This document shows, piece by piece, positions 44,467 to 54,017 of a stretch of 64,000 nt of DNA (position 1 is the stretch's first letter; the number at the start of each line of letters is the position of its first letter). This DNA comes from Agromyces albus. Lineage in GTDB: Bacteria > Actinomycetota > Actinomycetes > Actinomycetales > Microbacteriaceae. The position numbers and the translations under genes were made by a program. Location: positions 1 to 64,000 of the forward strand of contig NZ_SDPN01000006.1 in assembly GCF_004134825.1 (NCBI RefSeq), in the 5' to 3' direction. Below the pieces are notes generated by a model, which searched no databases, was not told where the DNA came from, and saw only the letters and a program-made list of their open reading frames with translations.

Positions 44467-45098
44467 CGACCTGCCTGCTCTTCCCGAATGTCCTCGAGTG
44501 CCTTCCGCGCCGCGTCAGGCTGCAGGCTCCACGGCGCTCGAGCTCTCAGCGCAATCCGCTCCTCCTCGGTTAGCCGCTCGCCGATGACCCGAGCGGGGTT
44601 GCCTGCGACGATCGTGAATGCAGGAACCGGGCGGGTCACGACCGACCCTGCTCCGATGACCGAGCCGTCGCCGATCTGATCGCACCCAGGAAGAATCGTC
44701 ACGTTCGCGCCGATCCAGACGTCATTGCCGATCACGCAGGATTTCCTCGGAACGTCATCCGCGGCATCCACGAAACCAAGGCGGGGGTTATACCAGAACG
44801 GGTGGAGGCTCAGCGATTCGATCGGGTGCGCTGCACCGAACCTTCGCACGTTCGGACCTATCGACACGTACGCGCCGATTGTGGTGTTTCGATCCGCCAT
44901 ACCCGGTTCGAGCAGTGATCCATACGAATACGGACCGACCTCGACACCGTATTGCGCGAGGAGTACGCGACGCAAGGTCCGCGAGTAGAGTTGGCCGCCC
45001 TCACGGCGCATGACCATGCGGAGCAAGCGCTCGCGGGCTGGAAGCTTGTCGAAGTACTTGGTGAGCACTGTCCCCAGCCACGTTTCACGCATTCGCAT
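44463..45098 (-). CDS. CatB-related O-acetyltransferase
   Basis: 211 aa. [13 protein letters not shown] and [20 protein letters not shown] are followed by the xenobiotic-acetyltransferase type insertion ([14 protein letters not shown]), and then [34 protein letters not shown] and [13 protein letters not shown]. This is the pattern of CatB-like enzymes found in capsule loci, where they acetylate sugars. The start is either ATG 45098 or the ATG two codons on. It overlaps the polymerase gene by 14 nt. Confidence 0.9.
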   Translation of the reverse strand: MRMRETWLGTVLTKYFDKLPARERLLRMVMRREGGQLYSRTLRRVLLAQYGVEVGPYSYGSLLEPGMADRNTTIGAYVSIGPNVRRFGAAHPIESLSLHPFWYNPRLGFVDAADDVPRKSCVIGNDVWIGANVTILPGCDQIGDGSVIGAGSVVTRPVPAFTIVAGNPARVIGERLTEEERIALRARAPWSLQPDAARKALEDIREEQAGR

Positions 45099-46578
45099 GC
45101 GAACCTCCAGTGCGGTGCGCGACTGCGCCTAGGTGCAGCTCGATGTCGCCGGACGCCTGACTCCCCGTCGCGAGGCCCGCACAGGCGCCCGCGAGCAGAC
45201 CGACAAGGAATCCCGTTGGCACACCGAGCGGCATCGGAGCGACGAACGCGGCGGCGAGCAGGCCAAGGAGACCGGCGGCGGCACCGATTCCGGCACCTGT
45301 ACGCAGCCGCATCGAAGCGATTGCCGGCGCCACGGTGGCGACGAGGAACAGTACCAAGCCGACTGCGCCCGCCTTGACCCAGGCCCACAGATAGAAGTTA
45401 TGCGCGAATCGGCTCAGGGCCTCCGCTTCTGCTTCAGAAGCGAAGCGGCCCGTGAACAAGGGCTTGTATGGATGGCCGAATCCGTGGCCGAAAACTGGTT
45501 GCTGCGCGATCGACGACAACAGGAACGGATTCTCCTGGCCGAGTCGGTACTGGGCAGACGTATCGTTCGAGATCGCATTCAAGGAGATGCCTTCGATGAC
45601 GCGCCCCGTGAAGGAATTTACCTGCTGCAAGGCCCATGCACTCACGGGCAGGCTCGACGTCGCCGAAAGGAGCACCCAGGCAGCCGCTCCGACCACGACT
45701 GCGATCGCGGCGTAAGAGACGGCGCGCATCCACGTCGATGCCGAGCCACCCGCAATGAGCCCGACCAACGCGGCCACGGCGACGGAGATGATCGCGTTCC
45801 TCGAGAAGCTCAGAGCGGCGATGAAGATCGCGGGAATCATCCACGGGAGGGTTCTCTTGAACGGCACCCGGCCAGCAATGACCACAGATGCGGCGATGCA
45901 TACCACCGCGACGGACAGATACGTTGAAGGTGACAGGATCCGAGTCGCGGCATCGGCGGAGAGCGAGAGTGAAGCGTATTCTTCTCGACCGGCAATCGGG
46001 ATTCCCGCGACAGAGCCCAGGAGGGTGAACGCAGCTGAGATCCAAAGCAAAGGAAGGAGCAAGCGGACTATGCCCGCGACCATTGACGTCCGCATGATCC
46101 GACTCGCGATGCTGTAAGCCAGTGCAAGATACACGAGCATGCGAACGTCCGCGATGATGAAGGCGATGTCGGATCCGTTCGTCAGGCCGACGATCGACCA
46201 GATAACGACGAAGCCGAAGAGCGCGACTTCGAGTGCTCTCACCTTCGAGGTTGCGGGGAACGCAGAGACGACGTAGACCGCTGCCGCTATGAGCAGGGGT
46301 TCGTAGAGCCGGAAGGAGTACGGCCCGATGGCATAGGTCATGGGGATTGCCGAGGGCAACGTCACGAATGCCGAAGCCACGGCTGCGTAGACCAGCACGC
46401 GTGGCATCCGAAGGACCACCGGAACGACGAGGAGGAGCGCCACGACGGCAAGCCCGAGCACTGGCGAGTACACCGCGACGGCCACCAGCGCGACGACAAG
46501 TAGAGCGGCGCCAACGAACAGCGCTGGGCGCGCGAGGTAGTCGAACGGCTGGCGTTTGAGCAACTGTTGTGGGATCAC
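45085..46578 (-). CDS. O-antigen ligase/polymerase family protein (line B Wzy candidate)
   Basis: 497 aa, polytopic (about twelve helices). After the central helices, the large loop contains [20 protein letters not shown] and [13 protein letters not shown]; the segment [20 protein letters not shown] is the H-N-x-Y-L motif of the Wzy_C domain. [20 protein letters not shown] and [20 protein letters not shown] correspond to blocks in the line A polymerase. It is coupled upstream to the F420-hydrogenase-beta-like gene by ATGA. Confidence 0.83.
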   Translation of the reverse strand: MIPQQLLKRQPFDYLARPALFVGAALLVVALVAVAVYSPVLGLAVVALLLVVPVVLRMPRVLVYAAVASAFVTLPSAIPMTYAIGPYSFRLYEPLLIAAAVYVVSAFPATSKVRALEVALFGFVVIWSIVGLTNGSDIAFIIADVRMLVYLALAYSIASRIMRTSMVAGIVRLLLPLLWISAAFTLLGSVAGIPIAGREEYASLSLSADAATRILSPSTYLSVAVVCIAASVVIAGRVPFKRTLPWMIPAIFIAALSFSRNAIISVAVAALVGLIAGGSASTWMRAVSYAAIAVVVGAAAWVLLSATSSLPVSAWALQQVNSFTGRVIEGISLNAISNDTSAQYRLGQENPFLLSSIAQQPVFGHGFGHPYKPLFTGRFASEAEAEALSRFAHNFYLWAWVKAGAVGLVLFLVATVAPAIASMRLRTGAGIGAAAGLLGLLAAAFVAPMPLGVPTGFLVGLLAGACAGLATGSQASGDIELHLGAVAHRTGGSHANA

Positions 46579-47786
46579 TGCCGGACCCCCACGGTTCGCG
46601 CGAAAGTGCCGGCAGCTGCCCGCACATTATCGAAGAGGTTCGTCGCAAGGCGATGCAGGATTCCGTAGCCTCGATATCGAGGAATCCGCACTCCCCCGAT
46701 CATTCGGCCGACAAGACGTCCTCCGATCGTCCGCCTGCGGAGCTTCTGAAGCGGCTGGACGCTGGCGACGTCATCGAGATCTATCGACGAGAGCATAATG
46801 ACACCATCCTCGGATGCCGCCCGCAGGATCTCGGCGCCACGCTGGGTTCGCGCGATCACGACGGAGTTGCCGAACGCCTCCGTGAACATCGGGAAGCCAT
46901 TCTCGTCAGCGTCCCAGTAGTCGCCTACCGCGATGTCGGCGTGTTCACCAGTACCATCCGGGCAGATCTTGCAACGAAGTTGAACCTCCCGCCCGAGACG
47001 CTTGCCCCACGACATCTGATACGACATCTCACCCACGACACCGTCGGATGTGCTGAACTTGAACGAGCCCGGCCAGCCGTCCCCTCGATAGCGTAGGTTC
47101 GATACCCGATCTGCATGCCCGCCGAGCTCCTCAACCAGTCGATCTGTCGCCTTCTGACTCGGCGTGCCTGCACAGAAGAAGCTCAGCAAGAGGGGCGGTT
47201 CAGATCCGCTGCCACCCTGCGTGGCGAGGTTGTGCATCGCCGAGACTTCGCAGGGCTTCCCGACGAACGGGTCCGGTTCATCGTCGCGGCGAGCATTGGA
47301 GACCGGTGCATATCGCGAACCGGCTGATGCGATCGCCTCCTCGCGAGTCGTGATCCGCACCGACACGGTGGTGGTCGGGCGCTCAGCTCCCATGCCACTT
47401 GCGCGAACCGCCGGAGCGCGGCCCGACGAGACCAGCCAATCGCTGAGGGCGGTGAGGACACCACCGCTCGAACCGGCTCGGCGGATCTCCTCATCGACGG
47501 CCCAGCCTTGCCATGCTTCGACATATCGCCCAAGGATCGGGTGCTGCTGCTGCTCGGGCAAGCGCCGGGCCGTCAGCCTCATGCCCGGGCACACCTTCGC
47601 GAACAGTGACGCTTCAGCGGCATCGTCATCGCGGTCTGTCGGAGTGTCGCGGACCGAAGGGCGGAGGAATCCGTCGTCGCTGAGCTCCATCTCCAAACGA
47701 TCGCTGATCAGCGGACAGACACCACAACCGGCGCAATTCTCGGCTCGCACGACCCTTTGGACGGCCCGTTCCAGCTTCGTCGTCAT
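46575..47786 (-). CDS. Coenzyme F420 hydrogenase/dehydrogenase beta-subunit family protein
   Basis: 403 aa. The N-terminal NCAGCGVCPLI is a ferredoxin-like cysteine cluster. The FrhB N- and C-domain motifs follow: RRAGSSGGVLTALSDWLV, YAPVSNA, VGKPCEVSAMHNLA, LLLSFFCAGTPS, and CKICPDGTGEHADIAVGDYW. Members in EPS loci travel with polysaccharide pyruvyltransferases, which are encoded next door here. The reaction is unknown; a redox role in ketal or sugar modification using F420 or flavin is inference. I start at ATG 47786 (MTTKLERAV), 4 nt after the neighbour's stop. Confidence 0.83.
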   Translation of the reverse strand: MTTKLERAVQRVVRAENCAGCGVCPLISDRLEMELSDDGFLRPSVRDTPTDRDDDAAEASLFAKVCPGMRLTARRLPEQQQHPILGRYVEAWQGWAVDEEIRRAGSSGGVLTALSDWLVSSGRAPAVRASGMGAERPTTTVSVRITTREEAIASAGSRYAPVSNARRDDEPDPFVGKPCEVSAMHNLATQGGSGSEPPLLLSFFCAGTPSQKATDRLVEELGGHADRVSNLRYRGDGWPGSFKFSTSDGVVGEMSYQMSWGKRLGREVQLRCKICPDGTGEHADIAVGDYWDADENGFPMFTEAFGNSVVIARTQRGAEILRAASEDGVIMLSSIDLDDVASVQPLQKLRRRTIGGRLVGRMIGGVRIPRYRGYGILHRLATNLFDNVRAAAGTFARTVGVRQ

Positions 47787-47790
47787 GTCA

Positions 47791-49911
47791 TCACGCCGCT
47801 GCAATGGGCGCATCAACTGCGGCGCGTCGGGCGCTGCTCCCGTCCGCCCTCTGCACTGTGAACCACGACGCGAACACGTCCACGCACGCGGCCATTGAAT
47901 CGCGCGCCGACGCCGCAACGTCGAGGGCCTCCGCGGCGAGAACCGCGCTCTGGACAGGATCGAGGATCATCTCGATTGTGCTCGTTGCGACATCGTCCTT
48001 CTCGCGCAGGTCGAAGACATGAGTCCAGCGGACCGCCGAGAGCAGCGGCGCGAACTTCCGCGAGTACGCCCACGGGATGGCCGGCACACCTTGCGAGAGC
48101 GCGTTGAGGCACGCGTGCATACGTGCTCCGACGAGGACCCTTCCAGAGGCGATGTATGCCCGCGCCTCATCCAGATCGGTGGGAATGAGGAGTTCGATGC
48201 CGGGGCGGTCGAGCGATCGACTCACCGCATCGATCGCGTCGATATCGTCGTTGCCGCTCGGACTGTTGACGACGTGTGCCAGAAGGCTCACTCTCCTGCC
48301 CGCGTCGAGAAGGCCTTCGATCAACTGGCGCACCTGCGCCTGATAGTAAGTGGAATCGACGTGGTCGTCGCCGAACCACAACAGCCCTGAGACGTTCACG
48401 ATCACGTCCCTTGTGCCCATCGGCTCTTCGCGCGTCGGCAGCATGAAGACGACATCAGTGCCGACCGCATCGACAGAACGCTTGAGGACGGTTCGGGCGT
48501 ACTCAGCGCTCGCCATGTCGCGACTCGTCACGAGTTCCGCCTGTCTCAGGGAGCGCCGCGCGATTGCTCGGCCGATGACCGTGTTGAACGGGCCGATCGT
48601 CTGCGGTCCGAGCGCAAGGGGAATGCGGAGCCGCCTCGCCATCCAGTGTGCGTAAGCGATGAACGAGAGCCGCTTCAGACCGTAGATGTCGGCGAAGCTG
48701 TCGCCCGCACCCGAGTCGAGGATGAGATCGTATTGGCGCAGTTTGGTCTTGATCGGCCCGTTCCGACGCCCGATGTCACGAAGGATCGATCGGGTACCGA
48801 ACGAGACGCGCGAATCGCCAGGACCAAAGTCTTGGAAGTCGACCTCGACACCTTGGGCTGCTTCACGGACGAGCTCGGCGTTTCCCTGAGCAAGTACGCG
48901 CAGTCCGAGGTTGGCGGCGCTGTTGTCCGCCCAGAGCACGAGCACTCGATTCGGCGACGGAGGGCCGTCCGATGAAGAGCGGGAGTCAGTGACTCTTGGT
49001 GTACTCATCTGGCGCTGGAGTTCCTGTTCGGTCAACGCACCCGGGTCGGCGAATCGGCTATTTGCCCATCGACGCATCGCTGACCTGTGAGCCTCGCCGT
49101 CGGTAGCCCGCCGCAACACGGTCTTCACCGTGTCTACCATTAACGTGTCAAGGGCGAAGAGAGCGGCACCGAGCCTGCCGAAACGCCGAAGCGCAACACG
49201 CAGCGCCCCGTCCGTTTTGGCGGTCTCGACAAGGCGTGAAACGGACGTTCCGCTGAGTCCTCCGATATGCGTGATCTCCACATCGGCGGCGAACGTGATC
49301 GGCAGACGGCGGGCGCGCACCCGATCTGTGAGATCGCGGTCCTCTGCGTAGAGGAAGAACGCCGTATCGAACGGTGCGTCCAGATCGAGGGCGACGCCCC
49401 GCTCCAGACCGATGAACGCCCCCGGAATCTTTGCGAACGAGGGAAGGGTCCCGCCTCGGTACTTCGAGAGCTCCCGTCGGCACCTCAGCTCGGCGATCTT
49501 CCGACCGATCGAGTATGTCCAATTCTCGTACGGCAGGTAGTCGAACGACCCGTCTTCAGCCAACAGCCTCGGCACGACGACGCCGCAACCGGGGCGCAGA
49601 TAGTTGAAGAATCGGGCAAGGGCCGCCTCGTCAGCAAGGCAGTCAGGGTTGACCACAACGACGAAGTCGGCGTCGCTCGCAGCCACTCCGAGCTTTACTC
49701 CCGCCGCGAACCCGATATTCCCATGCCCCTGGATCACGAGCCGCTGACCGGTTGCCGTGTACGCATCGTCGTCGTTCGCGACAACGATGACCCGTGAGGC
49801 ATGATTGTTCCGATTGGCGGAACTCACCAGCGATTCCGCCAGTTGTTCAATGTCGCTCAGCGAATTCCTGAATGCGACGATGATGAAGTCGATCGAGGCC
49901 TTGGACGTCAC
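47791..49911 (-). CDS. Bifunctional GT2 glycosyltransferase-polysaccharide pyruvyltransferase fusion
   Basis: 706 aa in one uninterrupted frame. Residues ~1-300 are a GT2/rhamnosyltransferase-like domain: IDFIIVAFRNS, VVNPDCLADEAALARFF, AFIGLERGVAL, FDTAFFLYAEDRDLTDRVRA, ITHIGGLSG. After a linker (SRFADPGALTEQELQRQMST, PRVTDSRSSSDGPPSP) residues ~330-690 are a polysaccharide pyruvyltransferase (WcaK/CsaB type): RVLVLWADNSAANLGLRVLA, LILDSGAGDSFADIYGLKRL, LALGPQTIGPF, GARMHACLNALSQGVPAI. It would add a sugar and a pyruvate ketal. GTG start 49911 in GTGA overlap. These are normally separate proteins. Confidence 0.85.
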   Translation of the reverse strand: MTSKASIDFIIVAFRNSLSDIEQLAESLVSSANRNNHASRVIVVANDDDAYTATGQRLVIQGHGNIGFAAGVKLGVAASDADFVVVVNPDCLADEAALARFFNYLRPGCGVVVPRLLAEDGSFDYLPYENWTYSIGRKIAELRCRRELSKYRGGTLPSFAKIPGAFIGLERGVALDLDAPFDTAFFLYAEDRDLTDRVRARRLPITFAADVEITHIGGLSGTSVSRLVETAKTDGALRVALRRFGRLGAALFALDTLMVDTVKTVLRRATDGEAHRSAMRRWANSRFADPGALTEQELQRQMSTPRVTDSRSSSDGPPSPNRVLVLWADNSAANLGLRVLAQGNAELVREAAQGVEVDFQDFGPGDSRVSFGTRSILRDIGRRNGPIKTKLRQYDLILDSGAGDSFADIYGLKRLSFIAYAHWMARRLRIPLALGPQTIGPFNTVIGRAIARRSLRQAELVTSRDMASAEYARTVLKRSVDAVGTDVVFMLPTREEPMGTRDVIVNVSGLLWFGDDHVDSTYYQAQVRQLIEGLLDAGRRVSLLAHVVNSPSGNDDIDAIDAVSRSLDRPGIELLIPTDLDEARAYIASGRVLVGARMHACLNALSQGVPAIPWAYSRKFAPLLSAVRWTHVFDLREKDDVATSTIEMILDPVQSAVLAAEALDVAASARDSMAACVDVFASWFTVQRADGSSARRAAVDAPIAAA

Positions 49912-50771
49912 GCGCTCACTCCATAAGTCTCTCGCAGCCAATTCCGCGGTGATCTCGACGCCAACTTCAGCTTCTGCCGTTGTTCTGCGGCATGAGCGGA
50001 GCGAAGCTCGGCGGGGTACGGTCCGGAGCCGGCCCTGACATAGCCGGCGAGCATCGCAAACGAACCGACGACGTAGGGCTTCCGGAAGAGATACCTGCCG
50101 GCATGGAGCATGAAATACGGCGTCCAATACCCTGTCCACCTGCAGACCAGCCCATTACGACGCCTCCCGTGCACAAGGCCTTGGCTTGCACCGATCGCGC
50201 GTCGCACAGTAAACGGCATGTCCTTCCGAACCATCACTCGCAGTCCGGCCGCCTTGATGGCAAGCTCATCCATGACGTCGAACCCGACGACGCGGGGCAC
50301 AAAGCTCAACGCGTCGAATCCGGCCTTCGAGTACAACTTCACTGGACCAGGTACGTGCAGCATTTGCTCGCGGTCGCCCTTACCCGTCAAGATCCCACCG
50401 GCCAGGCCGACGACCGGATCCGACTCGAGTGCCCCAAGAGCCTCCATCAGATACGTCGCTGGCAGATTGACGTCTGCATCCAGCTTCATGATCGCGTCGA
50501 ACTGCTCACCAAGCGAAATGGCATGATCGACGCCGTACTGCCATGCAGTGAACGCGGACCCCCCGATGAGACCACCGCCATTGGCTCGTTCGATCACGAG
50601 CGTGTCGAACGGAAGCTGTGCCTCGCGGACGAGCTCTGCACCGCGATCCGTGCTCCCGTCGTCGACGACGACCCAGAGGTCTGGCCGACGTGTCGAAGCT
50701 GCGAGCTGCTGGGCCAGTTGCCCGATATTGCCGACCTCGTTGTGTATCGGTGTGACGATTACCAGTCTCAT
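49908..50771 (-). CDS. Glycosyltransferase family 2
   Basis: 287 aa, GT-A fold. MRLVIVTPIHNEVGNIGQLA is followed by the DDGSTD donor loop, then KLDADVNLPATYLMEALGAL with the metal-binding DAD-type motif, VGLAGGILTG and VKLYSKAGFDALSFV. The C-terminal part (YFMLHAGRYLFRKPYVVGSF, AMLAGYVRAG) is hydrophobic and may touch the membrane. ATG 50771 overlaps the wecG-like gene's stop (ATGA). Line B repeat-unit assembly; the sugar is unknown. Confidence 0.9.
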   Translation of the reverse strand: MRLVIVTPIHNEVGNIGQLAQQLAASTRRPDLWVVVDDGSTDRGAELVREAQLPFDTLVIERANGGGLIGGSAFTAWQYGVDHAISLGEQFDAIMKLDADVNLPATYLMEALGALESDPVVGLAGGILTGKGDREQMLHVPGPVKLYSKAGFDALSFVPRVVGFDVMDELAIKAAGLRVMVRKDMPFTVRRAIGASQGLVHGRRRNGLVCRWTGYWTPYFMLHAGRYLFRKPYVVGSFAMLAGYVRAGSGPYPAELRSAHAAEQRQKLKLASRSPRNWLRETYGVSA

Positions 50772-51544
50772 GCTCCGCCTCGTTTGTTCTGAAGGGCCAG
50801 CGGCACGAGCGCCATCGCATCCCCGAGATACCTTGGCCCAAGTCGAGTTGGCTCTTGCAGCGCGCGAAACGCCCATTCGAGCCCGACTGTCCGGACCGGC
50901 ACGGGTGCCCGATGAACGTCGCCGGTGCTGAAGTTGATCGACATGCCGAGGCAGAGGATCATCCCTTCGCCGCCGAAACGGGACATGTCACGCGCGAGGA
51001 TCTCCTGACGAGGCGCCCCCACTCCGATGACGACAATTCCACCGTCGGCGGCTGCGGTGACGCGCGCCATGAGTGCCGTGCGTCGCCCCTCGTCGACGAG
51101 TTCTTCGCGTGGTGCTGGCTCCACAATCGTGCGCCAGCCGTTCGCACCGGTGACGCTCACCAATCGCCTCATTCCGTCACCAGGTACTCCTCCGATGATC
51201 GCGAGTGGCCGGCCTCGTCCCTCCGACGCGAGCAACCGATCGAAGAGATCCGACCCTGCGACTCTCTGGACCCGCTCACGCGCCACCCGAGACGCGAGCC
51301 AGGCAACGGGCCAACCATCGGGAAGGCTGAGCGTCGCCTCTTCATAGAGCTCCGCCATTGATGGATCTCGACGCACAAGATCGAGATGGTGGAGGTTGGG
51401 CGTGACGACGTAGCCCCATCCTGATTGGGGCCTATCGAGAATCGCTTGCAGTGTTTCCTCCATCGTGAGCAGATCGATCGGGACCCTTGATACCCCCGCG
51501 CCGATCCACGTCCGCTTGATTGTTGATTCGATGGTCTTCGACAT
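50768..51544 (-). CDS. WecG/TagA/CpsF family glycosyltransferase
   Basis: 258 aa. The family blocks are clear: VPIDLLTMEETLQAIL, VVTPNLHHLDLVRRDP, LSLPDGWPVAW with the catalytic-type Asp, LAIIGGVPGDG, VVIGVGAPRQEILARD, and the C-terminal VRTVGLEWAFRALQEPTRLG, PRYLGDA. Members transfer ManNAc, ManNAcA or glucuronate-like residues to a lipid-linked sugar, usually as the second transfer after the initiating enzyme, which is encoded directly upstream here. The ribosome site is GGGGGGAACC. Confidence 0.93.
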   Translation of the reverse strand: MSKTIESTIKRTWIGAGVSRVPIDLLTMEETLQAILDRPQSGWGYVVTPNLHHLDLVRRDPSMAELYEEATLSLPDGWPVAWLASRVARERVQRVAGSDLFDRLLASEGRGRPLAIIGGVPGDGMRRLVSVTGANGWRTIVEPAPREELVDEGRRTALMARVTAAADGGIVVIGVGAPRQEILARDMSRFGGEGMILCLGMSINFSTGDVHRAPVPVRTVGLEWAFRALQEPTRLGPRYLGDAMALVPLALQNKRGGA

Positions 51545-51597
51545 GGTTCCCCCCTGGACGTCGATTCACCCGAGATTTCGTGTACTGCCTGCCCCGC

Positions 51598-53085
51598 CTA
51601 GTACGCCCCCTCGCTTCCTAGGACGGCTTTCGCCGTGCGCCACAGAATGACGACATCACCCGTGATCGACCAGTTCTCGACGTAGTAGAGATCGAGTCGC
51701 ACCGTGTCTTCCCACGAGAGGTTCGACCTGCCGCTCACCTGCCAGAGGCCGGTGATGCCGGGCTTCACGAGGAAGCGTCGGTGCACGTGCGTCGCATAGT
51801 GCTCGATCTCTCGGAAGAGGGGCGGCCGCGGGCCGACGAGCGACATCTGGCCGCCGAACACGTTGAACAGCTGCGGGAGCTCATCGAGACTGTAGCGACG
51901 GAGGATGCGTCCGATCGGCGTCACCCGCGGGTCGTCCTTCATCTTGAACATGACGGTGTTGCCGGCGTCGCGTTGTGTGGTCGCGAGGGCGTCGAGGAGC
52001 GCCTCGGCATCGACGACCATCGAGCGGAACTTGAGCATGTGGAACTCCGAGCCGTTGAGGCCGACGCGCTTCTGCTTGAACAGCACGGGCCCGGGCGACG
52101 CGAGCTTCACGGCGATGGCGATGAAGATGAGCAGCGGTGAGAGCACCAGGATGAGCCCGCCCGACGCGACGACGTCGAAGGCCCGCTTCGCGAATGACTT
52201 GCGGCCGCCGAGCTTCGGCGTCTCGACGTGGATCAACGGCAGGCCCGCCACCGGGCGAGTGTGGATTCGCGGGCCGCCGATGTCGATGAGACTCGGCGCG
52301 ACCACGAGATGCTCGTCGCCGGGTACGAGGCCCCAGCTGAGCTCGCGAACCCGCTCGTGGTCGAGCTCGTCGGCGCTCGTCACGATGATCGTGTCGGCCC
52401 CGAGCTCGCGCATCACCTCGAGTGACCGCTCCAGGCCGCGCGAGGTCGGCACGTCGAGCCCCGGCAGAGTGCCGCCGATCACCTCGGTGGGAACGCACGC
52501 ACCGACGACCTTGTAGCCGGCCTCGGGCGCTCGAGCGAGCTCGCGGGCGATCGTCACCGCTGACTCGGACGAGCCGACGAGGAGCACGCGCGAGGAGTAC
52601 TCACCGTTGCGCCGTTTGACGACGAGCCATTGGCGCCACATCCACCGCGAGAAGATCAACGTCGCGAGCCCGAGCGGGAACGCGATGAGGAAGTACCCGC
52701 GCGCGAGGTCGAGCTTGAAGAGGAACGCGACGATCGCCACGATGCCGAACAAGCGGATCGTGGCGTCGGCAATCGCGCGATACTCCTGCGTACCGACCCC
52801 GAGCACACGCACCGAACGAGTGTCGAAGAGCTCGAGGGTGAGTATCCATGCCGCGATGATCGCTATCGAGACCGACGTGTAGCTGATCGTGATCCGATCG
52901 CTCGGCCCGCTGACGCCGTAGACCGAGCTGTCGAGTCCGAGCCACACGATCTGCGTGCCGAACACGACCCAGATCAGCACCGCAATGTCGGTGAGCGTCA
53001 CCCGATTCGCATAGTGCGTCGACCACTTCGAGCTCACGTGCCGTTCGGGCACCTGACGATCTGAAGGTGCGGTGAGTGTCACCAT
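51598..53085 (-). CDS. Initiating sugar phosphotransferase (WbaP/exopolysaccharide polyprenyl glycosylphosphotransferase)
   Basis: 495 aa. Four or five N-terminal helices are followed by a Rossmann-like central domain (VLLVGSSESAVTIARELARA) and the catalytic bacterial sugar transferase domain: KRAFDVVASGGLILVLSPLL, VLFKQKRVGLNGSEFHMLKF, RSM, LRRYSLDELPQLFNVFGGQM, SLVGPRPP, and PGITGLWQVSGRS. It loads the first sugar phosphate onto undecaprenyl phosphate. I start at ATG 53085 behind GGGGGGACCAC. It is the only enzyme of this type in the window, so both assembly lines may depend on it. Confidence 0.95.
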   Translation of the reverse strand: MVTLTAPSDRQVPERHVSSKWSTHYANRVTLTDIAVLIWVVFGTQIVWLGLDSSVYGVSGPSDRITISYTSVSIAIIAAWILTLELFDTRSVRVLGVGTQEYRAIADATIRLFGIVAIVAFLFKLDLARGYFLIAFPLGLATLIFSRWMWRQWLVVKRRNGEYSSRVLLVGSSESAVTIARELARAPEAGYKVVGACVPTEVIGGTLPGLDVPTSRGLERSLEVMRELGADTIIVTSADELDHERVRELSWGLVPGDEHLVVAPSLIDIGGPRIHTRPVAGLPLIHVETPKLGGRKSFAKRAFDVVASGGLILVLSPLLIFIAIAVKLASPGPVLFKQKRVGLNGSEFHMLKFRSMVVDAEALLDALATTQRDAGNTVMFKMKDDPRVTPIGRILRRYSLDELPQLFNVFGGQMSLVGPRPPLFREIEHYATHVHRRFLVKPGITGLWQVSGRSNLSWEDTVRLDLYYVENWSITGDVVILWRTAKAVLGSEGAY

Positions 53086-54017
53086 GTGGTCCCCCCGTCT
53101 GAAGAACGAGCGACGGCGTCGCCCGACCAGAGCCACACCGTGCCGTCGGCGGCGGTGGCGAGCACCGTCGATCCGTCGGGGGCCACAGTGGGCACGCAGG
53201 TGCCGGGCACGCCCGGCTCGAGGGCAGCGGAGAGCGTCACGACGCGTGCGCCCTCGCAGCCCTCGCCTCCGGTCACGGCAAGCACGTAGCCGTTGGCTGC
53301 CGGAGCGACGGATGCCGCGCCCGGCACGGGCGCCGAGTTCGACCACGTGGCACCGGCATCCGTCGTCGCCGATACCGTCGCTCCGTCGCAGAGCACGGCC
53401 GCCTCGGTCGGCGTGCGCGCAGCGACCTGCACGGGCGTTGTGCACGGAGTGGACGAAGCGCCGCCCGGAGCGATGACCTGACCGGCGTCGAGATGCCACA
53501 CGGTGCCGATTTCTGCGGTGACCTGCCAGTCGGCGCCCTGCACGAAACTGCGAAGCAGAACGGGTGCACAGCTCACGGGATCGGCGGCAACCACGTTGAC
53601 GACGTCGGTGGCGGCAGCGATCGCTTGCACGGTGCGAGCCTCATCGGCGGCCACCGGCGTCCAGGTCACGCCGGCGTCGGTCGTGACCTCGAGAGCGGCC
53701 GGTGTCTCGGGGCAACCGCCGGTCAACGATCGGTACGCGGTGTTGACGTCGAACGCGGCGAGCACCGCGGCGAGCGGCGCAACCGACACATCGGGCTCGA
53801 TCGCTGGCGCGCTCGGCGTCGGCGTCGGCGTCGCGGTGATGCTCGCGGTGGGCAACGCCGGCAACACCTCTCGTCGAACCTCACTGGCACCGGCAGATCT
53901 GGTCGACGACATCGCGAACACCACGAGCGCGATGTCGATGAGCACGAACGCCACGACTGCCGCGATCACGAACCAGCCCGTGCGCTCCTCGCGCACGCCG
54001 CCCCTACGCCGCGCCAC
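53079..54017 (-). CDS. Membrane-anchored BNR/YCF48-like beta-propeller protein
   Basis: 312 aa. A short basic tail (ARRRGGVREERTGW), one helix (FVIAAVVAFVLIDIALVVFA), a Pro/Thr-rich linker (TASITATPTPTPSAPA), then an exported domain with BNR Asp-box repeats: TTDAGVTWTP, TTDAGATWSNS and the C-terminal SSDGGTTW. Four or more cysteines suggest disulfides. I take GTG 54017, overlapping the phosphatase stop by 14 nt. It overlaps the WbaP gene by 7 nt, so it is built into the line B operon. Function unknown. Confidence 0.8.
   Translation of the reverse strand: MARRRGGVREERTGWFVIAAVVAFVLIDIALVVFAMSSTRSAGASEVRREVLPALPTASITATPTPTPSAPAIEPDVSVAPLAAVLAAFDVNTAYRSLTGGCPETPAALEVTTDAGVTWTPVAADEARTVQAIAAATDVVNVVAADPVSCAPVLLRSFVQGADWQVTAEIGTVWHLDAGQVIAPGGASSTPCTTPVQVAARTPTEAAVLCDGATVSATTDAGATWSNSAPVPGAASVAPAANGYVLAVTGGEGCEGARVVTLSAALEPGVPGTCVPTVAPDGSTVLATAADGTVWLWSGDAVARSSDGGTTW

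Noticed and set aside
47791-49911. Possibility that the GT2-pyruvyltransferase fusion is an assembly error that lost a stop codon
   Set aside because: A single-base error cannot be excluded, but the frame is continuous, the linker is of normal length and composition, and both junction neighbours are tightly coupled; I keep it as a real fusion with the check noted.
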